This document shows, one piece after another, positions 27,366 to 35,091 of a stretch of DNA of 64,000 bases; positions within the stretch are counted from its first letter, which is position 1; each line of letters begins with the position of its first letter. This stretch comes from Streptomyces marispadix (GTDB taxonomy: Bacteria; Actinomycetota; Actinomycetes; Streptomycetales; Streptomycetaceae), in the NCBI RefSeq assembly GCF_022524345.1, contig NZ_JAKWJU010000002.1:6376001-6440000 (forward strand), in the 5' to 3' direction. The notes beneath the pieces are model-generated. The model was not told the DNA's origin. It was given only the letters and a program-made list of their open reading frames with translations, and ran no database searches. A program made the translations under genes and the position numbers.

Positions 27366-28343
27366 TCAGCCGAATTGGTCGACGAGGGTGCGCCACCGGC
27401 GCGCCGACTCCAAGGCCACCGCTGCGATCTCGTCGGGCACGTGCGAGTACGGCGGACGGATGGGGCCGCTGCGGCAGTAGCCGGCGGCGTTGATCCGGGT
27501 CCGCTCTAGCTGCACGTTGTAGGACGCGAACAGCTCGTCTTCCTTCGCCAGTTCGATGAACGGCTCCGCTGCCCACAGGATTCGCGAGCTGACCTCGTCG
27601 AGCGAGGCTTCGTCGCCCGCCGCCAACGCGTCGCGCAGCGCCAGGCACGGTTGCGGCCCCATGGCCGCGGCGGTCGCCCAGAACGCGGTCGTCTCCTCCG
27701 CGCCGATGGCACGGAACTGCGTGACGACCATGTCGCTCGGCAGGAAGTTGACCCGGTGCCGGGTCACGCGCCGGTTCTCGGACAGGGCGCCTGGGCGGGA
27801 GCACTTGGCCGCCACGACCGTCGGAGCCGAGGCCGCCACGCCCTGCCAGAAGCCGGTGGCGTCGGCGAACGGGAAGCGGAACGCGCGTTGGTTCGCGTAG
27901 ACCATGACCGCCAGGTCAGGGAAGTAGTGGGAGACCTGCGCGAAGTAGTCGACGGCGGCGCGCTCGGTCAGCGGTTGCCACATGGGCAGTCCCAACAGGG
28001 TGCCGTCGACGCCGGCGCGACGCAGGACGTCCATACGGGCATATGTGTCGTAGGCGCCGGTGGTCGTGGCACCGACGAAGAGGGGGACGCGGCCGTCGAC
28101 CGTTTCGGCGAGGCACCGCACCAGGGACTCGTACTCGCCCGCGGGCAGGGTGGGGCACTCACCGGTCGTGCCCAGGGCGATCACGCCGTCGACTCCGTCC
28201 GCCAGCAGGGCCTCCACCGTCCGCGAGGTCTCGGCGAGATCCACCGTGGCGTCCGCGTCCCAGCGGTGTGCTTCCGGGAGGGCAGGGGTGGGGATGATCG
28301 CGAGCAGGCCCGTGAGGTCGCCGGCCGATACGGCGGGCGTCAT
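27366..28343 (-). CDS. DapA-fold hydratase-aldolase (aromatic pathway type)
   Basis: A 325-residue class I aldolase-fold protein. The N-terminal IIPTPALPEAHRWDADATVDL pattern (short form PTPALPEAHRWDAD), GTTGECPTL and GLPMWQPL match the trans-o-hydroxybenzylidenepyruvate/trans-2'-carboxybenzalpyruvate hydratase-aldolases better than dihydrodipicolinate synthase; the Schiff-base Lys is in VAAKCS. These enzymes hydrate and cleave the extradiol product to pyruvate and an aromatic aldehyde. The ATG overlaps the reductase stop (ATGA). Fits between the extradiol dioxygenase and the aldehyde dehydrogenases. Confidence 0.82.
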   Translation of the reverse strand: MTPAVSAGDLTGLLAIIPTPALPEAHRWDADATVDLAETSRTVEALLADGVDGVIALGTTGECPTLPAGEYESLVRCLAETVDGRVPLFVGATTTGAYDTYARMDVLRRAGVDGTLLGLPMWQPLTERAAVDYFAQVSHYFPDLAVMVYANQRAFRFPFADATGFWQGVAASAPTVVAAKCSRPGALSENRRVTRHRVNFLPSDMVVTQFRAIGAEETTAFWATAAAMGPQPCLALRDALAAGDEASLDEVSSRILWAAEPFIELAKEDELFASYNVQLERTRINAAGYCRSGPIRPPYSHVPDEIAAVALESARRWRTLVDQFG

Positions 28344-29527
28344 GCGCCGATCGTCTCGTGCTCGGCGACAAGCTGCCGTCGGCGGGCGATGAACTCCCGG
28401 TTCATGCCCATGCCGACCACGCCGGTCAGCCGCCCGTCCGTCAGGTGCCGGGTGACGAACCTGGGGGAGGCGGGATTCCCTTCCCAACGACGCTCGGCCG
28501 AGTCGCTGAGCTCGCCGGCCGTCTGGAATCGGAGGCCGTACTGGTCGGACCAGACGTAGGGAACCGGGACGTAGGGGAGGGCGCCGTCGGGACCGTTCAA
28601 CAGGTTGGCGGCGGCGCGGCGGGCCTGCTCGGTGGCGTTGGTCCAGTGCTCATGACGGATAAGGCGGCCGGATCGCGTGTCGTACCAGCGCGCGACGTCG
28701 CCGGCGGCGACCACGCGCGGAGCCGCGAAGCACCCGCTGTCGCACACCACGCCGTCGTCCAGACGAAGTCCCGACCCCGCCAGCCACTCGACGGCAGGCG
28801 TGGCGCCGATCCCCACCACGACCGCGTCTGCGACGAGTGTGGAACCGTCCGTGAGGTGCACCGACTCGACCCGGCCGGAACCGCGGACCCCGCTGACTCC
28901 CACCCCCAGCCGGAACTCCACGCCGTGTTCGCGGTGCAGGGCCTGCATCGTCTCCCCGGCCCGGCGGTCGGCGACCCGGGCGAGCAGCCGGTCGGCCGCT
29001 TCGACGACTGTGACGTGGACGCCCAAGGACCGCGCCGCAGCAGCTACCTCGAGCCCGATGAAGCCGCCACCGATGATGACCAGTCGCCCGCCGTCGCGCC
29101 GGAGGAGGGACCGCCGCAGGTCGGCTGCGTCATCGAGGGTCCGGAGCACGGTGACGCCGGCGAGCGCCTCGACCGGCAGCGTCCGCGCAGTGGCCCCCGT
29201 CGCGACGACGAGGCCGTCGAATGCGACTTCGCCGCCGTCGGCGAGGTCCAGCCGCCCCGCCTGGAGATCGGCGCCCGCGGCAGCCGTACCCAGGCGCAGG
29301 TCGACTCCGAGATCGTCATAGTGACTTCGGGGACGCAGCGGAAGGCGGTCGGCGGACCAGTCGCCCGTGAGGTACTGCTTGGAGAGCGGTGGCCGGTCGT
29401 AGGGAAGATGGCGCTCCGCGCCGACCAGGACGATGTCTCCGTCGAAGCCCTCCGCACGCAACGACTCTGTGGCGCGCACGCCGGCGAGCGAGGCTCCGAC
29501 GACGACGACACGACGTATGGCTTCCAC
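28340..29527 (-). CDS. FAD-dependent ferredoxin reductase
   Basis: A 395-residue reductase of the dioxygenase/P450 type: GASLAGVRATESLR for FAD, YDRPPLSKQYL, GGGFIGLEVAA for NAD(P)H and the second FAD motif VVAAGDVARW. It passes electrons from NAD(P)H to the island's ferredoxin. It is the only such reductase in the window, so both dioxygenases probably depend on it. Operator copy 4 lies about 60 bp upstream, shared with the divergent class II aldolase gene. Confidence 0.93.
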   Translation of the reverse strand: MEAIRRVVVVGASLAGVRATESLRAEGFDGDIVLVGAERHLPYDRPPLSKQYLTGDWSADRLPLRPRSHYDDLGVDLRLGTAAAGADLQAGRLDLADGGEVAFDGLVVATGATARTLPVEALAGVTVLRTLDDAADLRRSLLRRDGGRLVIIGGGFIGLEVAAAARSLGVHVTVVEAADRLLARVADRRAGETMQALHREHGVEFRLGVGVSGVRGSGRVESVHLTDGSTLVADAVVVGIGATPAVEWLAGSGLRLDDGVVCDSGCFAAPRVVAAGDVARWYDTRSGRLIRHEHWTNATEQARRAAANLLNGPDGALPYVPVPYVWSDQYGLRFQTAGELSDSAERRWEGNPASPRFVTRHLTDGRLTGVVGMGMNREFIARRRQLVAEHETIGA

Positions 29528-29582
29528 GACGTCCCTTCACGGCACTTGACCTGACCTGAGCTGACTGCGACTCTACCCGGAA

Positions 29583-29599
29583 ATCCTCCGTATGCATAC
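29583..29599. promoter_or_regulatory. Island operator copy 4 (ATCCTCCGTATGCATAC)
   Basis: Variant of the island motif in the TCCTCCGTATACGTT form, between the divergent reductase and class II aldolase genes; probably serves both. Confidence 0.6.
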
Positions 29600-29619
29600 T
29601 AATTTGCAAAGGCGTCGCG

Positions 29620-30312
29620 ATGACTGACGAGGTCGACCAGCTCGTGGAGGGCTATCACGCACTCGGTAACGCCGGTCACGGCGACCTGGTGTGGGGACAC
29701 GTCGCGTTGCGAGACGCCTCCACCGGCGGTTTCTGGATGAAGGCCGCCGGATGGGGCTTCGACGAGGTCACCCGAGATCGCCTGGTCCTGTTGTCGAGCG
29801 ACGGATCGATGCTGGCCGGAACAGGGCCACGCCACGTCGAGTGGCCGATCCATGCGGAGATCCTCCGGGTACGTCCCGAGGTGTCGGCCGTGGTCCACAC
29901 GCACGCCGGCGCGGCCGTCGTATTCGCCTCCCTCGCGACGCCGCTCAGGGCGATCTCCCACGATGGCGTCCCCTTCGCGGCGCCGGACGTGCCGCGCTTC
30001 ACCGAGACGGCAGACCTGATCCGCAGCGCCGAGCTCGGAGCGGCGCTCGCCGCGACCCTCGGGGATGCGAACGGGGTGCTCATCCCCGGGCACGGGCTGG
30101 TGACGGCTGCGGCGACGCTCGCGGAGGCGGCCATGTACGCCGTGCTCCTGGACCGGGCGTGCGCGCATCAGCTTCGGGCGCTCCAGGCGGGCGGCCCCCG
30201 GCTGTGGAGCGATGCCTCGGAGGTGGCGGCGAAACAATCGATGTGGACACCGGCGAGCCTCGCGTCGGGCTTCGACTATCTGGTGCGACGCGCACACGAG
30301 AGCCGCCGGTGA
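29620..30312 (+). CDS. Class II aldolase/adducin-family protein
   Basis: A 230-residue protein with the metal-binding HTHAG motif near residue 90 and GHGLV near residue 152, plus HAEI. Class II aldolase-fold enzymes in aromatic clusters include aldolases and the decarboxylases of p-cumate/phthalate-type meta-cleavage products (CmtD-like); which applies here cannot be settled from sequence. Sole plus-strand gene in this part, with operator copy 4 at 30 bp upstream. Convergent with the second dioxygenase operon. Confidence 0.8.
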   Translation: MTDEVDQLVEGYHALGNAGHGDLVWGHVALRDASTGGFWMKAAGWGFDEVTRDRLVLLSSDGSMLAGTGPRHVEWPIHAEILRVRPEVSAVVHTHAGAAVVFASLATPLRAISHDGVPFAAPDVPRFTETADLIRSAELGAALAATLGDANGVLIPGHGLVTAAATLAEAAMYAVLLDRACAHQLRALQAGGPRLWSDASEVAAKQSMWTPASLASGFDYLVRRAHESRR

Positions 30313-30331
30313 GTGCTGCCGATCGCCCTCG

Positions 30332-30643
30332 CTAGGGGTCGGCCGGGTCCGGGATCTCCATCACGACACCGGCGCGCTCGGCGAGGTAGGGTGTCACCGC
30401 CGTACGGATCGTCTCCCAGTGGCGCTCGTCCTCGCGGAAGGCCAGGTAGTCGTCGACCGTGGCGAAGTCCGCCGTGTAGCCGAAGTCGTAGTTGTCCGGG
30501 CGGACGCGCAGATCCTCGCCCACGCACATGTCCTCGATCTGTGAGAACTCCGCGCGTAGGGCCAGCAGCGCCGCTGCCATCTTGGGTACGGCGTCCGCCG
30601 GAGCGTCCGGCGACAGCCGCACCAGCACGATCTGGCGGATCAC
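30332..30643 (-). CDS. Dabb (stress-responsive alpha/beta barrel) protein
   Basis: A 103-residue dimeric alpha/beta barrel-type protein (IRQIVLVRLSPDAP at the start, DFGYTADFATVDDY in the middle). Dabb proteins range from structural to catalytic (for example cyclases and small oxygenases). GTG start overlaps the SDR stop (GTGA). Last gene of the second dioxygenase operon; role unknown, possibly handling an unstable intermediate. Confidence 0.8.
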   Translation of the reverse strand: MIRQIVLVRLSPDAPADAVPKMAAALLALRAEFSQIEDMCVGEDLRVRPDNYDFGYTADFATVDDYLAFREDERHWETIRTAVTPYLAERAGVVMEIPDPADP

Positions 30644-31422
30644 GGGGCCGAGCCGCCGGGAGGCCGGATCCCGTAACCGAGCACCCCGCCGTTGACCGCC
30701 AAGGTCTCACCCGTCACGAACGAGGCCTGGTCCGACAGCAGGAACGCCACCGCGGCCACGGCCTCCTCCGCCCGGGCGAGGCGTCCGAGGGGGATGTGGT
30801 CGATGATCGCCTGCCGCTCGGGGTCCCGGACCGCGGAACCCTTGTCTCCGGGTTCGCGCTCGATGGCCGTGGGCGACATGGCGTTGACCGTGACCCCGTG
30901 AGGAGCGAGTTCGACGGCCATGGTGCGCGTCAGGTGCACGACGCCTGCCTTCGCTGCGTGGTAATGCGGGCCCTGCCATGGCACGTAGCCGAAGGCCGCC
31001 TGCGACGCGATGTTGACGATGCGTCCGAACCGCCGCTCGACCATGTGGGGAGCCGCGGCGCGCGAGCACAGGAAGGTCGTGGTGAGTGTCAGCCGGAGGA
31101 TGCGTTCCCACTCTTCGGGATCGGTCTCCCAGAAGGGCCCGACGTGGCGCACGTACGAGGCCACGTTGTTGACGAGCCAGTCGATGCGGCCTTCCCGGGC
31201 GACGACGTGTCCGACGAGTTCGTCGACCGACGCGGCCGACGATACGTCGCCGGTGAGTGCGCTCGCCTCACCGCCCGCCTCCTCGATCTCGGAGACGGTG
31301 CGCGCGGCCAGGTCGCCGTCGATGTCGTTGACGAACACCCGGGCGCCGCCGTCCGCCAGGGAGCGGGCGATGCTCGCACCCAGCCCGCGCCCGGCGCCGG
31401 TCACCACGGCGACCTTCCGCAC
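30640..31422 (-). CDS. SDR dehydrogenase (second operon)
   Basis: A 260-residue classical SDR: TGAGRGLG, NNVA, ISA-type serine region IASQAA and active-site YHAAK. By position after a ring-hydroxylating dioxygenase it should oxidise the cis-diol (or cis-diol carboxylate, with loss of CO2 when the substrate is a benzoate) to a catechol. Sequence is well diverged from the SDR at 20287, in line with a different substrate for the second dioxygenase. Confidence 0.88.
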   Translation of the reverse strand: MRKVAVVTGAGRGLGASIARSLADGGARVFVNDIDGDLAARTVSEIEEAGGEASALTGDVSSAASVDELVGHVVAREGRIDWLVNNVASYVRHVGPFWETDPEEWERILRLTLTTTFLCSRAAAPHMVERRFGRIVNIASQAAFGYVPWQGPHYHAAKAGVVHLTRTMAVELAPHGVTVNAMSPTAIEREPGDKGSAVRDPERQAIIDHIPLGRLARAEEAVAAVAFLLSDQASFVTGETLAVNGGVLGYGIRPPGGSAP

Positions 31423-31449
31423 GAAATCACCTTCCTCACTGGCCGGCAG

Positions 31450-31632
31450 TCAGTCGACGGGGGGCGGGACGAAGTCCTGAAACACGTCGCCCATCCGCGT
31501 AATGCTCTCGACCTCGAGTGGGTCCAGCAGGATCTCCCGGCCGCTGTTGAGATCGCGGATCAGCAATCGTGGGCCGTTCGCCGACCGGTCGATCAGCAGT
31601 TCAACGCACGCGAACTCGCTCCGCAGGTGCAC
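31450..31632 (-). CDS. Small dioxygenase-associated protein of unknown function (copy B)
   Basis: A 60-residue protein following the beta subunit gene by 13 bases. Residues 6-46 align gap-free with the 93-residue protein of the first operon (EFA, NG-RL-I, I-LD-L, ES-T). It lacks the acidic N-terminal extension of copy A. No cysteine pair or histidine pattern for metal binding is shared, so an electron carrier is unlikely; a structural or assembly role is inferred. Confidence 0.72.
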   Translation of the reverse strand: MHLRSEFACVELLIDRSANGPRLLIRDLNSGREILLDPLEVESITRMGDVFQDFVPPPVD

Positions 31633-31645
31633 GGCTGCCCCTTGC

Positions 31646-32137
31646 CTAGATGATGATCGAGACGTTGAACAGAGGCAGCACGCTGTTCTGCAACAACGCC
31701 GTACGGGCCGCGACCTTCCAACCGTCGGGGGCGGGGCTCAAGCGGTGGCGGTACTGGCCGACGAAGGACCGCTCCTGACCCTTGCGGATCTCGTGGACAA
31801 GGAAGTTCGAGGTCACGAGTACGTCGTCCTCGGCCCCGGCGACACGGACGTTGGAGATCAGCCGACGGGTGGTCGAGCGGGGGATCTGAGCGTGAGCGGG
31901 CCCGGTGACGAGCCTCCAGACCCGCTCCTCCAGCCGTACGCGGTCGTCGTTGATCAACGCTGCCCGGACAGGGGCGGGCGAGTCGTCGATGCCGTCCGGG
32001 ACGTGATAGGTGGCGTCGTCGGTGAACAGGTCGAGCCAGTCGTGCAATCGCCACTGATCCAGCAGCTCGGCCTCGTGGTACAGCCAGTCCTCGGCGTCGC
32101 CGCGGCTGAAGGTGCTGGGGGATTCCGGCATGCTCAT
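31646..32137 (-). CDS. Ring-hydroxylating dioxygenase beta subunit (second)
   Basis: A 163-residue small subunit (WLYHEAELLDQWRLHDWLDL, central DDRVRLEERVWRL, end VLPLFNVSIII). The start MSMPES at 32137 overlaps the alpha stop (ATGA), which also fits family length. No cofactor expected. Confidence 0.92.
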   Translation of the reverse strand: MSMPESPSTFSRGDAEDWLYHEAELLDQWRLHDWLDLFTDDATYHVPDGIDDSPAPVRAALINDDRVRLEERVWRLVTGPAHAQIPRSTTRRLISNVRVAGAEDDVLVTSNFLVHEIRKGQERSFVGQYRHRLSPAPDGWKVAARTALLQNSVLPLFNVSIII

Positions 32138-33378
32138 GCCCCGCCCCCTTGGTCGCTTCCCACCAGGCGGGCGTACTCGGCGTACATGCCTCGTTGATGG
32201 ATCTCGTCCGTCGGCGAACCACGGCGGACGCCGTCGCCGAGGTCTTGGCAGTCGTGCGCGCCCCGGTTGAGCAGCAGCCACGGTGTCGACATGGCTTGCA
32301 GCCCCTCGGTCACCGCCGAGAACACCTCGTAGTCGTCGGGCGTGCCGAATCCCGTCGGCGGATAGAACCCCTCGTGCTCGGCCATCCGTTTCCGGTTCAG
32401 CGCCTCTGGAGCGTCCGTGAGCAAGTAGGGGTACATCATCACCTCGGTCTCGTCGACCGAGACCGGCTGGACCACCCGGATCTGGTGGCCGATGAGGAAG
32501 AGGTTCGGAAAGACGAACACGTTCATGTGCGCGAGGATCTCCAGGAGGCGCTCGGAGCCGTGCTTCGCCTCGAGCGCACTCGTGTACTCGGGGAACTGCT
32601 CTCGAAGCACGTCGATGGCCCGCGGGTCCGCGCGCCGGGCGAGCACCGCATGACCGCGTGGGAACGTCTCGGTCCAGCCCTGGTCTTCGCCGTGGGACCC
32701 GAACTTCAGCTCCACCTCCTCGGCCCGGGACATGATGCCGATGTAGGTCTCGTGGACGAACGCGGTGTGGTAGCCGTCGACGCCGTTCTCCATCTGGAGC
32801 TTCCAGTTACCCGGGTACCGGTGCCTGCTGACACCGGCCGACAAATCGATCTCGCCGGAGAGTGAGAAGTCGAGCGTGGCATCGACGTAGTCGCGCACCG
32901 GCCCCAGGTATTCGACGAGAGGCTCGATGCCGTCGTCGAAGCAGGCGAAGACCAGTCCTCGATAGCTCTCCACCCGCGGAACGTTCACGAGGCCCAGTCC
33001 GCCGAGGTCGAAGTCCCTGGGGTAGCGGCTTCGCTTCGGAACTCCCATGAGGTCGCCGTTGTTGCGGTACGTCCAGGCGTGGTACGGGCACCTGAAGAAC
33101 TTGCCGTTCCCCTTCTCTTCGCGGCAGACGAGGGAGCCCCGGTGCAGGCACCGGTTGACGAGCACGCGCACGGCCTCGTCCTCGCCGCGCACCAGGATGA
33201 CCGGTTCGCTGCCGATCTTCGCCCGCTTGTAGTCGCCTACGTTGCGCACCTCGGACTCGTGCCCGACGTATACCCAGGCACGTCGAAAGAGGGTGCGCAT
33301 CTCTTCGTCGTAGATCGCTGGGTCGGTGTAGAGACGTCGGTGCACCCGGTCGGGGAGCAACAGCTCATCTAGGTTCAC
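32134..33378 (-). CDS. Ring-hydroxylating dioxygenase alpha subunit (benzoate group-like)
   Basis: A 414-residue oxygenase subunit. Rieske ligands CLHRG and CPYHAW; iron site ENGVDGYHTAFVH. The NWKLQMENGVDGYH spelling resembles the benzoate/toluate/anthranilate group, unlike the PAH-like subunit at 18093. The GTG at 33378 (VNLDELLLP) is chosen since GGAGG precedes it; an in-frame start upstream adds a Cys-containing segment without homology. Heads a five-gene minus-strand operon (alpha, beta, small protein, SDR, Dabb). Confidence 0.9.
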   Translation of the reverse strand: MNLDELLLPDRVHRRLYTDPAIYDEEMRTLFRRAWVYVGHESEVRNVGDYKRAKIGSEPVILVRGEDEAVRVLVNRCLHRGSLVCREEKGNGKFFRCPYHAWTYRNNGDLMGVPKRSRYPRDFDLGGLGLVNVPRVESYRGLVFACFDDGIEPLVEYLGPVRDYVDATLDFSLSGEIDLSAGVSRHRYPGNWKLQMENGVDGYHTAFVHETYIGIMSRAEEVELKFGSHGEDQGWTETFPRGHAVLARRADPRAIDVLREQFPEYTSALEAKHGSERLLEILAHMNVFVFPNLFLIGHQIRVVQPVSVDETEVMMYPYLLTDAPEALNRKRMAEHEGFYPPTGFGTPDDYEVFSAVTEGLQAMSTPWLLLNRGAHDCQDLGDGVRRGSPTDEIHQRGMYAEYARLVGSDQGGGA

Positions 33379-33502
33379 AGCACCTCCGGGGCATTCGTCG
33401 AGACCCGGGCAGACACCCGCTCGCATGGCGGGCCCCGGCAGAGCACGTGCGTCGGTGAGCTCGCCGATGTGAACACCGTAGTCGCGCCACCGAGCAAACT
33501 CG

Positions 33503-33519
33503 AACGTATACGGAGGAAC
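33503..33519. promoter_or_regulatory. Island operator copy 5
   Basis: Reads TTCCTCCGTATACGTTC on the minus strand, the same extended form as copies 4 and 6. Lies in the divergent gap between the second dioxygenase operon and the MarR gene. Confidence 0.65.
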
Positions 33520-33582
33520 CTAGAGTCAGGGAAGAGCCCGTGTCAATGGCAGCATGCGGCCGCCGCTGCCGCGCGAGTTAGT

Positions 33583-33614
33583 ATCCGTACGTACGCAGAG
33601 GACGTACGCAGAGG
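33583..33614. promoter_or_regulatory. Variant operator with direct repeat at MarR promoter
   Basis: TATCCGTACGTACG resembles the island motif with ACGT in the centre, and CGTACGCAGAGGA is repeated twice in tandem up to 33615. About 40-65 bp upstream of the MarR start; a plausible autoregulatory site. Confidence 0.45.
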
Positions 33615-33649
33615 AACCGGGATCGGCCGATCGTGATGAGGAGTCGGGG

Positions 33650-34579
33650 ATGGGGAAGTCCGGCCGCGGGGCAGAAGTGACGTCCGTGCGGACGGGCGCC
33701 GAAATGCTCGCCCTCGACGAGGCTCCGGGTCATCTGGTGAGAAGAGCGCAACAGCGTCACGCGGTCCTCTGGGCGCACGAGTTCGGCCAGGACCTGGACA
33801 TCACGGGGCCTCAGTACGCGTTGCTGTGCGCCGTTGCGGCCGCCGACGGTCTCGACCAGGGCACCGCGGGGGAGCGCGCCTCGCTCGACAAGTCGAGCAC
33901 GGCCGACGTCGTGGCCCGGCTCGTGGGCAACGGCTGGCTACGGGTCTCACCGGACGTGCACGATCGGCGCCGTAAGGCCTTGTCGATCACCCCGCTGGCC
34001 CGCACCGCCCTCGAAGTCGTCACTCCCCGCGTCGCCGAGGTGCAGACGCGGCTCATGCGCAACATCCCTGTCGGCGACCGGCCCGCCTTCCTGGACGCGC
34101 TGCGCGTCGTGGCCTACGCGGGCCAGGTGCCGGAGGCCGACGCGGGAGCCGGACCGTTCCATTCGCTTCGCGATACACCGGGACACCTGCTGCGCAGGGC
34201 GCAACAAGTGCACACCGTGCTGTGGGGGGAGGAGGTCGGTCCGGTGCCCACCGCGCCGCAGTACGCCGTTCTCAGCGGGTTGTGGTCGCATCCGGCCGGA
34301 ATAGATCAGGGCACCGCGGGCGAGTTGGCGTCCCTGGACAAGTCGAGCATCGCCGACATCGCGCGACGTCTGGTCAACCGCGGCTGGGTCAGCCGGGAGC
34401 GAGACGACGCCGACAGCCGGCGCTGGGTTCTCCGGCTCACGAATCCGCTCCGAGAGGACTTCACCAAGTACACCCCCGCGGTTCGCCGCGTCCAGCAGCG
34501 CATGTTGGCGCCCCTGGAAGGCGCGCAGCAGAAGCAGGCGTTCATCGAGGGTTGCCGCGCCCTGGGATACGCCGACTGA
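33650..34579 (+). CDS. Double-domain (single-chain) MarR regulator
   Basis: A 309-residue protein made of two MarR winged-helix repeats, residues about 25-158 and 176-309. The repeats share APGHLVRRAQQ/TPGHLLRRAQQ, QYALL/QYAVL, DQGTAGE-ASLDKSS and the recognition-helix region ADVVARLVGNGW/ADIARRLVNRGW. MarR proteins normally work as homodimers, so this looks like a covalent pseudo-dimer. Start at 33650 has GAGGAG seven bases ahead. It is the only regulator in the island and the best candidate for binding the TCCGTATACGGA operators. Confidence 0.88.
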   Translation: MGKSGRGAEVTSVRTGAEMLALDEAPGHLVRRAQQRHAVLWAHEFGQDLDITGPQYALLCAVAAADGLDQGTAGERASLDKSSTADVVARLVGNGWLRVSPDVHDRRRKALSITPLARTALEVVTPRVAEVQTRLMRNIPVGDRPAFLDALRVVAYAGQVPEADAGAGPFHSLRDTPGHLLRRAQQVHTVLWGEEVGPVPTAPQYAVLSGLWSHPAGIDQGTAGELASLDKSSIADIARRLVNRGWVSRERDDADSRRWVLRLTNPLREDFTKYTPAVRRVQQRMLAPLEGAQQKQAFIEGCRALGYAD

Positions 34580-34959
34580 GCCTCAAGTCACCGATTCCTC
34601 AAGGGACGTGTCCCCAAGGGACGTGTCGCGTCTGTGGGTGGGGGGCATTGAGCGCTGGCCGTCGGTTGCGGCGACCGCAAGGGCGAGCAGCCGAGGAGCA
34701 GCCGAAGCATCACGGCATCGAGTTGGCGGGCGTGGCCGACAGCCGGTCGACCCGGCAGGTAGCGCGTTGACGTCCTCGATGCGGCCCCCGCCCGCCGACG
34801 GCGAGCGGATCAGAGTGAGGCACTTGTGATCCGGGGGCCAGGGGCAGTGCGGCGCACGCAGCAACGGCCCGAGCCTCCCTGGCTCGGCGTGACCGGACCA
34901 GCGGCCTGCCCGGCGTCGGATACGGCGCTGTCGTCACCGCCCATCACCAACCACCCGTA

Positions 34960-34975
34960 ATCCTCCGCATACGTT
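34960..34975. promoter_or_regulatory. Island operator copy 6 (ATCCTCCGCATACGTT)
   Basis: Extended form of the island motif with one central change (GCATAC), about 120 bp upstream of the gentisate dioxygenase start. Confidence 0.6.
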
Positions 34976-35061
34976 GTGATCCTCGACGCGCCCCGCCAAG
35001 GAAGCGATGCGCGGTGATAGTTGACCGATTCAAGACCGAGAACCTACGATCAACGAAATGG

Positions 35062-35077
35062 TCCGTATACAGAATAT
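35062..35077. promoter_or_regulatory. Island operator copy 7 (TCCGTATACAGAATAT)
   Basis: Matches the consensus at 15 of 16 positions and ends 14 bp before the gentisate dioxygenase ATG, overlapping the expected transcription start. Confidence 0.7.
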
Positions 35078-35091
35078 CGAGGTGATCGTGG

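Larger units (their letters stand above)
34580..35091. other. Gene-free stretch with direct repeat and two operators
   Basis: No supported gene. AAGGGACGTGTC is directly repeated at 34601-34612 and 34616-34627, just after the MarR stop. The right half carries operator copies 6 and 7 in front of the gentisate module. Confidence 0.5.

Noticed and set aside
34222..34770. 182-codon plus-strand frame overlapping the MarR 3' end
   Set aside because: Out of frame with MarR repeat 2, no start signal; Arg/Gly rich shadow.
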